50,962 nt of DNA from Clostridiales bacterium (GTDB lineage Bacteria; Bacillota; Clostridia; Saccharofermentanales; Saccharofermentanaceae), in assembly GCA_017509205.1 (NCBI GenBank), contig JAFWQF010000041.1, positions 1-50,962 on the forward strand, given 5' to 3'. Made by a program: the position numbers and the translations under genes. A model generated the notes under the pieces. The model was not told the DNA's origin, did no database searches, and worked only from the letters and a program-made list of their open reading frames with translations. Positions within the stretch are counted from its first letter, which is position 1. Every line of letters begins with the position of its first letter. Shown piece by piece: positions 7,409 through 13,703 of this stretch.

Positions 7409-8518
7409 TCACACGAATCTGTATCCGCATGCGTGATAGCAGGCCTCTCCTGCCTTGATCACGGGTGAATCAAACTGGGGCAGATTGACTGCGTTAGGTA
7501 CCATCTGGGCCTCGAGGCAGATGGCGTCATACTGTCCGTAAGCCTTTGTAGTCTTCTGATCGAGAGGGCTTCCCAGATTGTTTCCGGCATATATCTGGAT
7601 TCCCGGAAGGTCTGTGAGGCACTCCATCGTAATGCCTGACTCAGGAGCCGTAACAGCTGCTGCGAACGAGAATGTTCCTGCCGTAGTGTTAAGGCAGAAA
7701 TTCTGATCGATGCCCTTGGAGATGACCATCTGATGCTCGTCAGTATCGTTGAGTTCTCCGATGAAGCGGTATTCCCTGCAGTCGAAAACAGTTCCTTCAA
7801 CGTCAAGGAGCTCGCCTGTCGGGACGTTGTTATCGTCTTTGATCGTGATCTTATCGGAGTTGATCATGATGAGGTCGTTGTTGACCGTACCGTCGGCATT
7901 CTCACCGCGGAGATTGAAGTATGCGTGGTTTGTGGGAGCGAAAACAGTGTCCTTGTCGCTCTTTCCGTAATAGAGGATCAGGAATGTCTTGTCTTCAAGC
8001 CATGCATAAAGAACTTTTGTATAAAGGTTTCCGGGGAATCCCGTTGCTCCGTCAGGGCTTTCATAAGTGAAAAGCACTGCCTCGCCGACACAGCCGGGGA
8101 TGCCTGCGATCTTTGAATCGAGGATCATGCCGTCAGCTTCTTCCTCTGAAAGGACCTTCGCATCCCAGAAAACATTCTGGAAACCGGGATTGCCTGAATG
8201 AAGGTTGTTTTCGCCTTCGTTCTTCGGAATATGGTACTCCTCGCCGTTGATCTTGAATGAAGCATTCAGGATCCTGTTTGCGGAACGTCCGATGACTGCT
8301 CCGTGGTTTGCACCGTTACCCATGTATTCATCAAGGCCCTTGCATCCGAGCATGATGTCTGTCGGCTTGCCATCCTTATCAGGAACGATGAGGTCCGTAA
8401 TAACGGCACCGTATGTCATGACAGTTGCCTCATAACCGCCTTCCATGGTCATGGTGAACGTTTTTGCTTTAAGATCGGGATTCTTGGCTGAGATCATCTC
8501 GCCGGTTTTGATACTCAT
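7409..8518 (-). CDS. galM: Aldose 1-epimerase (galactose mutarotase)
   Basis: 369 residues. GalM interconverts alpha and beta anomers of galactose and glucose in the cytoplasm. Motifs seen: MTYGAVITDLIVPD, GRSANRI, NNLHSG (first histidine), TNHAYFNLRG (catalytic histidine) and the C-terminal ICLEAQMVPNAVN with the catalytic Glu. GTGGAGG precedes the ATG, and TATAAT lies at 8553-8558. It stands alone rather than in a Leloir gene cluster. The GH2 protein at 42-45 kb is far away and probably inactive, so lactose use cannot be inferred. Confidence 0.93.
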   Translation of the reverse strand: MSIKTGEMISAKNPDLKAKTFTMTMEGGYEATVMTYGAVITDLIVPDKDGKPTDIMLGCKGLDEYMGNGANHGAVIGRSANRILNASFKINGEEYHIPKNEGENNLHSGNPGFQNVFWDAKVLSEEEADGMILDSKIAGIPGCVGEAVLFTYESPDGATGFPGNLYTKVLYAWLEDKTFLILYYGKSDKDTVFAPTNHAYFNLRGENADGTVNNDLIMINSDKITIKDDNNVPTGELLDVEGTVFDCREYRFIGELNDTDEHQMVISKGIDQNFCLNTTAGTFSFAAAVTAPESGITMECLTDLPGIQIYAGNNLGSPLDQKTTKAYGQYDAICLEAQMVPNAVNLPQFDSPVIKAGEACYHACGYRFV

Positions 8519-8552
8519 ATTCCTACACCTCCACAGGACTTACTGATAAAGA

Positions 8553-8558
8553 ATTATA
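8553..8558 (-). promoter_or_regulatory. -10 box of galM
   Basis: TATAAT 35 nt before the galM start; no convincing -35. Confidence 0.4.
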
Positions 8559-8620
8559 GCACACATGAGCCTTCAAAAGACCGCGCACCAAAAAGTTATA
8601 GCCATTACAAAAGATTCGTG

Positions 8621-8626
8621 TATAAT
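8621..8626 (+). promoter_or_regulatory. -10 box of tRNA-Ala
   Basis: TATAAT 11 nt before the tRNA 5' end; the -35 is weak. Confidence 0.5.
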
Positions 8627-8637
8627 GTTTTGCGTAT

Positions 8638-8712
8638 GGGGCATTAGCGCAGTGGGAGCGCATCACACTGGCAGTGTGGGGGTCACGGGTTCAAATCCCG
8701 TATGCTCCACCA
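8638..8712 (+). tRNA. tRNA-Ala (anticodon GGC)
   Basis: Cloverleaf with acceptor GGGGCAT/ATGCTCC, containing the G3-U70 pair that identifies alanine tRNAs. Anticodon loop CTGGCAG (GGC), T-loop GGGTTCAAATCCC. The 3' CCA is encoded (8710-8712). Confidence 0.97.
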
Positions 8713-8715
8713 TAA

Positions 8716-8754
8716 GGACCGTAAAGCGTAAAGCTGACCGGTCCTTTTCTTTTG
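8716..8754 (+). terminator. Terminator of tRNA-Ala
   Basis: GGACCG (8716-8721) pairs with CGGTCC (8739-8744), with an inner AGC/GCT, then TTTTCTTTT. Confidence 0.85.
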
Positions 8755-8864
8755 GTGAATATCCTGGTTAAAACAGGGTTTTCTTTAATAAATATTAAAC
8801 TGTTTTCCACTATAACTTTGCGTGCATAAATGTAATAATCTACTGGTTTGATTTAGTTTGAAAA

Positions 8865-10232
8865 ATGAGTACGAAAACACTTAGCAGAAATTCAATGACT
8901 GAGGGCAGCCTCTGGAACAAGATCCTGGGGTTTGCTTTTCCTTTGGCTCTGACGGGAATCCTTCAACAGATGTTCAGTGCTGCAGACATCGCGGTAGTCG
9001 GACAGTTCACGGGTGAACTCGGTGAAGCCTGCATGGCCGCCGTCGGTGCCAACACTCCGATAGTAAGTTTCATAATCAACGGGTTCCTCGGAATATCTCT
9101 CGGAACAAACGTCGTAATCGCAAATGCCGTGGGAAGAAAAGATGCGGATACCGTCAGAAAGGCTGTCCACACTTCACTGATAGTCGCGGTCATCGCCGGC
9201 GTCATAGCGGCACTGCTCGGACAGTTAATTGCCGAGCCTCTCCTGCGCTCCCAGAACATCTCGGATGAAGCAGTTGACATGGCGATCCTTTATTTCCGCA
9301 TCTATGTCGGAGGACTGCCCGTTATCCTTTTGTATAACTTTGAAGCAGCCATATTCAGAGGCATAGGCAATACAAAACTCCCTTTTATAGCGCTTGTTGC
9401 ATCCGGTATAGTTAATGTCGGCATGAACATCTTCTTTGTGCTTGTTCTCCACCGTACCGTAGACGGTGTTGCAACCGCTACGGTCATATCAAATCTTCTC
9501 AGCAGCATAATTTTGCTCGTATGCCTTAAGAAAAGTAAGACTGACGCTAGATTCGAAATGAAGCATCTTCGGATAGATAAACCGGTATTAAAGCTGATAA
9601 TGAAGATCGGAATACCAGCGAGCATTCAGTCCTGCGTCTTCTCATCTGCTAATATCCTTATCCAGTCCGCCATCAACAGTTTAGGCACTGTTGTCGCAGC
9701 TGCTTCCTCGGCAGCTTTTAACCTCGAGATATTCTCTTACTATTGTCTCAACAGTTTCGGTCAGGCCTGCACGACTTTCACGGGCCAGAACTTTGGAGCC
9801 TGGAAACTGGACAGATGTAAAAAGTCACTTAAGCTTTGTCTTCTTGAAGGCATAATAACCGAGGGACTGATGGTCGCAATGCTGCTGCTTGCCGGCAGGA
9901 GCATGCTCTCTGTATTCACATCCAACCCCGAGCTTATCGAGATCGGCTATATACGAGTCTTGTTTATCACAACGGCACATCTCTTCTCACTCTTCTATGA
10001 CGTAATGAGCGGATACATGAGAGGATTCGGTATATCCCTCTCTCCTGCCCTTGTCACCATGTGCTGCATATGCGGAATAAGATTCGTATGGATCTACACG
10101 GTATTTGAATATTTCCATTCTTTTACCAGCATCATGGCTGTTTACCCCATAAGCCTCGGCGTAAACGCAATCGCGATATTCATCCTTCTGATGATAAAGC
10201 GTCCCGCCAAAAAGCACGAATCACAGGAATGA
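8865..10232 (+). CDS. MATE family efflux transporter
   Basis: 455 residues with about 12 hydrophobic segments. The opening SLWNKILGFAFPLALTGILQ, AADIAVVGQF and the repeated LLYNFEAAIFRGIGNTK-type motif are standard for the NorM/DinF MATE branch, which exports drugs or metabolites using H+ or Na+ gradients. No good ribosome binding site precedes the ATG at 8865 or the in-frame ATG at 8895, so the start is uncertain by ten residues. It is transcribed alone, with a hairpin terminator 12 nt after the stop. The substrate is unknown. Confidence 0.92.
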   Translation: MSTKTLSRNSMTEGSLWNKILGFAFPLALTGILQQMFSAADIAVVGQFTGELGEACMAAVGANTPIVSFIINGFLGISLGTNVVIANAVGRKDADTVRKAVHTSLIVAVIAGVIAALLGQLIAEPLLRSQNISDEAVDMAILYFRIYVGGLPVILLYNFEAAIFRGIGNTKLPFIALVASGIVNVGMNIFFVLVLHRTVDGVATATVISNLLSSIILLVCLKKSKTDARFEMKHLRIDKPVLKLIMKIGIPASIQSCVFSSANILIQSAINSLGTVVAAASSAAFNLEIFSYYCLNSFGQACTTFTGQNFGAWKLDRCKKSLKLCLLEGIITEGLMVAMLLLAGRSMLSVFTSNPELIEIGYIRVLFITTAHLFSLFYDVMSGYMRGFGISLSPALVTMCCICGIRFVWIYTVFEYFHSFTSIMAVYPISLGVNAIAIFILLMIKRPAKKHESQE

Positions 10233-10244
10233 TCTCAAACAGAA

Positions 10245-10271
10245 AAACAGCGGCCGTGGCCGCTGTTTTCT
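10245..10271. terminator. Bidirectional terminator hairpin, copy 1
   Basis: ACAGCGGCC (10247-10255) pairs with GGCCGCTGT (10258-10266), with A-rich and T-rich flanks. It serves MATE on the plus strand and the 10294-10503 gene on the minus strand. The same 9-nt arms recur at 10683, 12005 and 13451. Confidence 0.8.
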
Positions 10272-10663
10272 TGGAGTGTTTTATGGGGATAGATTATGCT
10301 TTTTCTGCTGCTTCGAAGATCTTGTACTGTGCAATTGCGAGTGCGCCTACGATGATTGCGAATGCGAAGTCCATTAAAGGCTTTACTGATGTGATCGTCT
10401 GTCCTTCATAAGCGATTGAGTAGCATCCGAGGACTGCGAGGCCGCCTGCGATTACGAATACGATGATGAATACGATTGACTTCATGTCGAGTTCCATTTC
10501 CATTTTTTTCTTCCTCCCTAATGGTTTTTGGTTTTGTTTGGTTTGTTTTTGTTTGATGGCTTCATTATTGCCCTTGTAAACCCCTTAAACCATCAGCAAT
10601 GTCAGTGCTTTCTGATGCTTAAGCAACACTTCTTCTTCACTGTGTCGATTATCCTGAAAAAAG
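10247..10663. repeat. Segmental duplication, copy 1
   Basis: Hairpin, small membrane-protein gene, 5' UTR and promoter element, nearly identical to 12005-12421. The copies differ by a few substitutions, a 2-nt indel before the gene and changes around the hairpin. Confidence 0.9.
10294..10503 (-). CDS. Small two-helix membrane protein, copy 1
   Basis: 69 residues, no family recognised. A short charged start (MEMELDMKS) is followed by helix 1 (IVFIIVFVIAGGLAVLGCY), a polar loop, helix 2 (FAFAIIVGALAIAQ) and a KIFEAAEKA tail. The copy at 12054-12263 differs only at residue 9 (Ser here, Thr there). The 5' UTR is about 105 nt, with GGGAGG shortly before the ATG, a CATCAG/CTGATG hairpin and the GACAC...GTTGCTTA promoter element shared with two double-glycine peptide genes. 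That context suggests a secreted, immunity or membrane-active role; nothing in the protein proves it. Confidence 0.75.
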   Translation of the reverse strand: MEMELDMKSIVFIIVFVIAGGLAVLGCYSIAYEGQTITSVKPLMDFAFAIIVGALAIAQYKIFEAAEKA

Positions 10664-10674
10664 TTTGATTATCC
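10620..10674 (-). promoter_or_regulatory. Shared promoter element, site A (before 10503)
   Basis: GACACAGTG-N10-GTTGCTTA (10620-10646, minus strand), with GGATAATC repeated 20 bp upstream (10647-10654 and 10667-10674). Confidence 0.65.
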
Positions 10675-10679
10675 AGAAG

Positions 10680-10706
10680 AAAACAGCGGCCAGATGGCCG
10701 CTGTTA
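10680..10706 (-). terminator. Terminator hairpin, copy 2
   Basis: ACAGCGGCC/GGCCGCTGT arms (10683-10691, 10696-10704), then TTTTCTTCT on the minus strand. It ends the peptide B / lipoprotein transcript. Confidence 0.85.
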
Positions 10707-10734
10707 CTGTTTATGTTCTGATCAGGAACCCTTA

Positions 10735-11526
10735 TCAGCCAACTGTAAAGCTTTCATAGGAGAAGCCGGCACCACCGGTGCAGTTGACTTCACCGATAAA
10801 ACAGAGCTTTCCGTTATCACCGAAGTAAGGCTGAATGTATTTAAATGAGATCTTCTTCATGTTCTCTTTGATGTAGTTATTTTCGGATTTAGTTTCACAT
10901 CTCTTGATCTCATTATTGTCGAACTTGGTATATATTGTCTTGACCTGCTTGAAGAAATCACCGTCTGTCATGCCTGAAAGCTTTACGACTTCACTACCGG
11001 AGATCAGCTTACCGGTGTTAACGTCGATGTTGTATACCTTAACGTATACGAATTCACCGCCGTTCAGATCCATGTTTGAAACAAGAATAGAGACTGCCTT
11101 ATTGCCGACAAAGAATTTATAGTCAGAATCGAAGTTTTCTTTCTTATCATTATCGTAAAACTCCTTGTCGATCTCAGACTTGATCGTCTCGTTTGTCGCA
11201 TCGGTATTTACGCCAGATATCGTAACCTTGGGGATCTTGAAGCTGTACTGCTCATCATCGATCTTAAAAGATCTGCTGACTGCGTCGGTAACCTCGATCT
11301 TACAGCTCTCTTTTTCACTGTTCATGGCTTCAACTGCCGAAGTCGTGGTTGTAATCGGTGCAGGTGCAACCGTGGTCTCTTCAGTTGTCTCAACTGCAGC
11401 TGTCCTGGTCGTAACCAGAATATCCTGCTGAGTAGTCTCAATAGTCTTGGGCATTGCACGGCATGAAGCCAATACCATGCCGATTGCAAGTCCTAATGTA
11501 ATGAGTATTGCTTTTTTCATTTTCAT
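10735..11526 (-). CDS. Lipoprotein with Thr-rich linker (DUF3298-like domain)
   Basis: 263 residues. The signal peptide has its lipobox Cys at residue 22, then a Thr/Glu-rich linker (about residues 30-65), then a globular domain. The segment NGGEFVYVKVYNIDVNTGKL resembles the DUF3298/RsiV-type extracellular fold, where a similar Asp-x-x-x-Gly-Lys strand pair occurs; this is a resemblance only. It starts 20 nt after double-glycine peptide gene B and shares its transcript and terminator. A surface partner, receptor or immunity protein for that peptide is a plausible reading of the pairing, but untested. Confidence 0.65.
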   Translation of the reverse strand: MKMKKAILITLGLAIGMVLASCRAMPKTIETTQQDILVTTRTAAVETTEETTVAPAPITTTTSAVEAMNSEKESCKIEVTDAVSRSFKIDDEQYSFKIPKVTISGVNTDATNETIKSEIDKEFYDNDKKENFDSDYKFFVGNKAVSILVSNMDLNGGEFVYVKVYNIDVNTGKLISGSEVVKLSGMTDGDFFKQVKTIYTKFDNNEIKRCETKSENNYIKENMKKISFKYIQPYFGDNGKLCFIGEVNCTGGAGFSYESFTVG

Positions 11527-11546
11527 TTACCTTCATAAATTGTTTT

Positions 11547-11798
11547 TCAGATCTTATTCCAGTTCTTGTTTATGTAATCTTTAACTTCCTTCATCGTTGT
11601 TCCGGGAAACTGGGATGAAAGCATGTCAAAATACTGGGGAAGCAGTTCCAGTACCTTTGCCTTGCTTACACCGGTGGCCTTTGCGAGCTTAAGTCCGTCA
11701 ATAAGCATCTTTTCGCCCTTCGGAGTAATCTTTCCTCCGTTTACAACATCAAGCTGCTCATCACTCAGTTCGATCATGTTAATGTTCTCTGTCTTCAT
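11547..11798 (-). CDS. Small secreted-peptide precursor with double-glycine leader (B)
   Basis: 83 residues. Residues 11-22 (LSDEQLDVVNGG) fit the double-glycine consensus: Gly -1/-2, Val -4, Leu -7, Ser -11, Leu -12. Cleavage after residue 22 would give a 61-residue basic peptide starting KITPKGEKML, which is charged, helical and contains LLPQYFDML. It differs in sequence from peptide A but has the same leader logic and the same promoter element. The next gene encodes a lipoprotein. No C39 exporter is in the window. AAGGAGG precedes the ATG. Confidence 0.7.
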   Translation of the reverse strand: MKTENINMIELSDEQLDVVNGGKITPKGEKMLIDGLKLAKATGVSKAKVLELLPQYFDMLSSQFPGTTMKEVKDYINKNWNKI

Positions 11799-11898
11799 AA
11801 TTTTGTCCTCCTTGAAAGGTATAAGTTTTTATCAACAAGCAGATTATTCCAATATCAGTCACGTAAACCAATCACCAATCACATCTTCAAGTGATGAA

Positions 11899-11946
11899 TA
11901 AGCGACACCTAAAACCAAAGTGTCGATTATCCGTAAAAAAGTGAGA
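11899..11946 (-). promoter_or_regulatory. Shared promoter element, site B (before 11798)
   Basis: GACACTTTG-N9-GTCGCTTA on the minus strand (11899-11924), with CGACACTTT (11917-11925) and TCTCACTTT (11938-11946) 21 bp apart. TATTCA at the -10 position. Confidence 0.6.
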
Positions 11947-12000
11947 AACAATTGCAGTAAACAGAATATTCCGGCAGATCAGCATTCTTTTCCGCCACAA

Positions 12001-12026
12001 AGAAACAGCGGCCTGATGGCCGCTGT
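12001..12026 (-). terminator. Terminator hairpin, copy 3
   Basis: The same ACAGCGGCC/GGCCGCTGT arms (12005-12013, 12018-12026), then TTCTTTGTGG on the minus strand; a weaker U-tract than its siblings. Confidence 0.7.
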
Positions 12027-12053
12027 CCTTGGGGAGAGATTTATGGGGATAGA

Positions 12054-12263
12054 TTATGCTTTTTCTGCTGCTTCGAAGATCTTGTACTGTGCAATTGCGA
12101 GTGCGCCTACGATGATTGCGAATGCGAAGTCCATTAAAGGCTTTACTGATGTAATTGTCTGTCCTTCATAAGCGATTGAGTAGCATCCGAGGACAGCGAG
12201 GCCGCCTGCGATTACGAATACGATGATAAATACGATTGTCTTCATGTCGAGTTCCATTTCCAT
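12054..12263 (-). CDS. Small two-helix membrane protein, copy 2
   Basis: 69 residues, identical to the 10294-10503 product except Thr for Ser at residue 9. It has the same two hydrophobic helices separated by YEGQTITSVKP, the same tail, and the same roughly 105-nt 5' UTR and promoter element. AGGAGG precedes the ATG. Both copies keep an intact frame and regulatory region while a third (13502-13592) has decayed, which suggests dosage or paired function is kept. Function unknown. Confidence 0.75.
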   Translation of the reverse strand: MEMELDMKTIVFIIVFVIAGGLAVLGCYSIAYEGQTITSVKPLMDFAFAIIVGALAIAQYKIFEAAEKA

Positions 12264-12377
12264 TTTTAATTCCTCCTAATGGTTTTTGGTTTTGTTTGGT
12301 TTGTTTTTGTTTGATGGCTTCATTATTGCCCTTGTAAACCCCTTAAACCATCAGCAATGTCAGTGCTTTCTGATGCT

Positions 12378-12404
12378 TAAGCAACACTTCTTCTTCACTG
12401 TGTC
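12378..12404 (-). promoter_or_regulatory. Shared promoter element, site C (before 12263)
   Basis: GACACAGTG-N10-GTTGCTTA, part of the duplication and identical to site A. The upstream repeat differs, reading AACTTTTTT instead of the second GATAATC. Confidence 0.65.
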
Positions 12405-12522
12405 GATTATCTTGAAAAAAGTTCAAAAAAGTTCTACGAAAAACGCCGCTGACCGCAGTTTTTCCGCATAAAAACAGGAAAAGGCATCATAAGTTCCTCA
12501 GTCGGTTTCTCATAATGCTAAC

Positions 12523-12551
12523 CGTTAAATATTTAATGTTTATCGTTAAAT
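12523..12551 (+). promoter_or_regulatory. Paired CGTTAAAT boxes (candidate operator)
   Basis: CGTTAAAT at 12523-12530 and 12544-12551, 21 bp apart (two helical turns), immediately before the -35 box of the DUF2975/HTH operon. Confidence 0.5.
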
Positions 12552-12556
12552 TCTTG

Positions 12557-12585
12557 TTGACAAAAATTAAACGCCGCAGTATAGT
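12557..12585 (+). promoter_or_regulatory. Promoter of the DUF2975/HTH operon
   Basis: TTGACA (12557-12562), 17-nt spacer, TATAGT (12580-12585). Confidence 0.85.
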
Positions 12586-12629
12586 ATTGCCATCTTCGAA
12601 GGTAAGACACATTTTAAGGAGTAAAGGAT

Positions 12630-13223
12630 ATGAATGAAGAAAACGTAAAGATCGCAAGGATCAGAAAAAGCTGCAGGGTCGGCAAAAAGGTTTCCAACAT
12701 TCTGTGCATTGTCGCAATAGTAGGCTGCGTCTGCGCATTGATCGGAACCATCGCCATCTTCAGAATGGGAAAGAATTTTGATGTTAAGTTTAATGAAGCC
12801 AAAGAAGCGGGAATGGTTTCCACTACAAGCGAGATCGGTTCAGTAGCACTGTTCAAAATGAATCTCGGAAACATCCCCACAGATCTCCACTCAGATATTC
12901 CGGCTGTTCAGGAAATGATCGAAGACCATCCTTTATGCATCATCTACGGATCATACGCACTTATCGCTGCAATCGGCGCTGCCATCCTGGCTGTAATGCT
13001 GAAACTGACATCATCTGTCTTTGCGCTGATCGAAAAAGAATCCTCCCCCTTCACCGATAGAGTGCGCAAGAGAGTAACCTTCGTTCTCATAGCGACAGCT
13101 GTACTCCTCTGCTTCACTGCAGGTGCGGCTTTTGGCGGACTCTGCGCTCTCATCGCATGGGCTGTCAATGCCATCCTGGATTACGGCAAGACACTGCAGA
13201 CCGAGTCAGACGAGACTTTGTAA
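12630..13223 (+). CDS. DUF2975-like membrane protein
   Basis: 197 residues with four membrane helices (about residues 20-46, 104-130, 147-170 and 172-188) and a soluble loop (47-103). The size, the helix layout, and a small HTH gene 9 nt downstream match the DUF2975/YozG-type pairs seen in many Firmicutes. The function of such pairs is not established; the membrane protein may control the regulator. An AAGGAG ribosome binding site and a consensus promoter precede it. Confidence 0.7.
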   Translation: MNEENVKIARIRKSCRVGKKVSNILCIVAIVGCVCALIGTIAIFRMGKNFDVKFNEAKEAGMVSTTSEIGSVALFKMNLGNIPTDLHSDIPAVQEMIEDHPLCIIYGSYALIAAIGAAILAVMLKLTSSVFALIEKESSPFTDRVRKRVTFVLIATAVLLCFTAGAAFGGLCALIAWAVNAILDYGKTLQTESDETL

Positions 13224-13232
13224 GGAGGGCTT

Positions 13233-13442
13233 ATGGGACAGATAATCCTCAGATTGGACAGAGTCATGGCTGACCGCAAGATGTCTCTTAATGACCTGTC
13301 TGAAAAGGTCGGCGTTTCAAACGTCAACCTTTCAAAAATGAAGAACGGAAAGATCTCCGCGATACGCTTCTCCACCCTGGAAGCAATATGCGAAGCACTG
13401 GACTGCCAGCCGGGAGACATTTTGGAATACAGGAAAGATTAA
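13233..13442 (+). CDS. Small HTH transcriptional regulator (XRE/YozG-like)
   Basis: 69 residues, essentially one Cro/CI-type helix-turn-helix: MSLNDLSEKVGVSNVNLSKM contains helices 2 and 3, then ISAIRFSTLEAICEALDCQPGDILEY, the hallmark of the YozG branch that partners DUF2975 proteins. It follows the membrane protein by 9 nt with AAGGAGGG as its ribosome binding site. It probably binds the paired CGTTAAAT boxes upstream of the operon; that is inference from position. Confidence 0.88.
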   Translation: MGQIILRLDRVMADRKMSLNDLSEKVGVSNVNLSKMKNGKISAIRFSTLEAICEALDCQPGDILEYRKD

Positions 13443-13447
13443 CAAAG

Positions 13448-13478
13448 AGAACAGCGGCCATCAGGCCGCTGTTTTCTT
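13448..13478. terminator. Terminator hairpin, copy 4
   Basis: ACAGCGGCC/GGCCGCTGT arms (13451-13459, 13464-13472), then TTTCTTT on the plus strand. It ends the DUF2975/HTH transcript. Confidence 0.85.
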
Positions 13479-13501
13479 TAGGAGTGTTTTATGGGGATAG
13501 A

Positions 13502-13592
13502 TTATGCTTTTTCTGCTGCTTCGAAGATTTTGTACTGTGCAATTGCAAGTGCGCCTACGATGATGAATACGATTGACTTCATGTCGAGTTCC
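13502..13592 (-). pseudogene. Decayed third copy of the small membrane-protein gene
   Basis: Matches the 3' and 5' ends of the 69-codon genes but lacks the middle. The junction falls at ATCATCGTA, a 9-nt repeat present in both helix codings of the intact gene, so helix 1 is fused in frame to helix 2. The first six codons, the ribosome binding site and the promoter element are lost. A 26-residue frame from the internal ATG (13582) stays open but has no good ribosome binding site. Confidence 0.85.
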
Positions 13593-13703
13593 AGATTCCG
13601 TCATGAAAACGGCAAAAGTGGGGCAATCCTCCTTATCGTGCTATAATATGTAAGTTAAAACAGTTATAAAAGCATATAAAAAGGGATAATCAGAAAGATA
13701 CAT

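Larger units (their letters stand above)
12005..12421. repeat. Segmental duplication, copy 2
   Basis: Partner of 10247-10663, same orientation, offset about 1.76 kb. Peptide gene B and its lipoprotein lie between the two copies. Confidence 0.9.

Noticed and set aside
10294..10503. AGG/VIAGG in the two-helix protein as a double-glycine leader
   Set aside because: The glycines lie inside a hydrophobic helix, and the Leu/Ser/Glu positions of the leader rule are absent.
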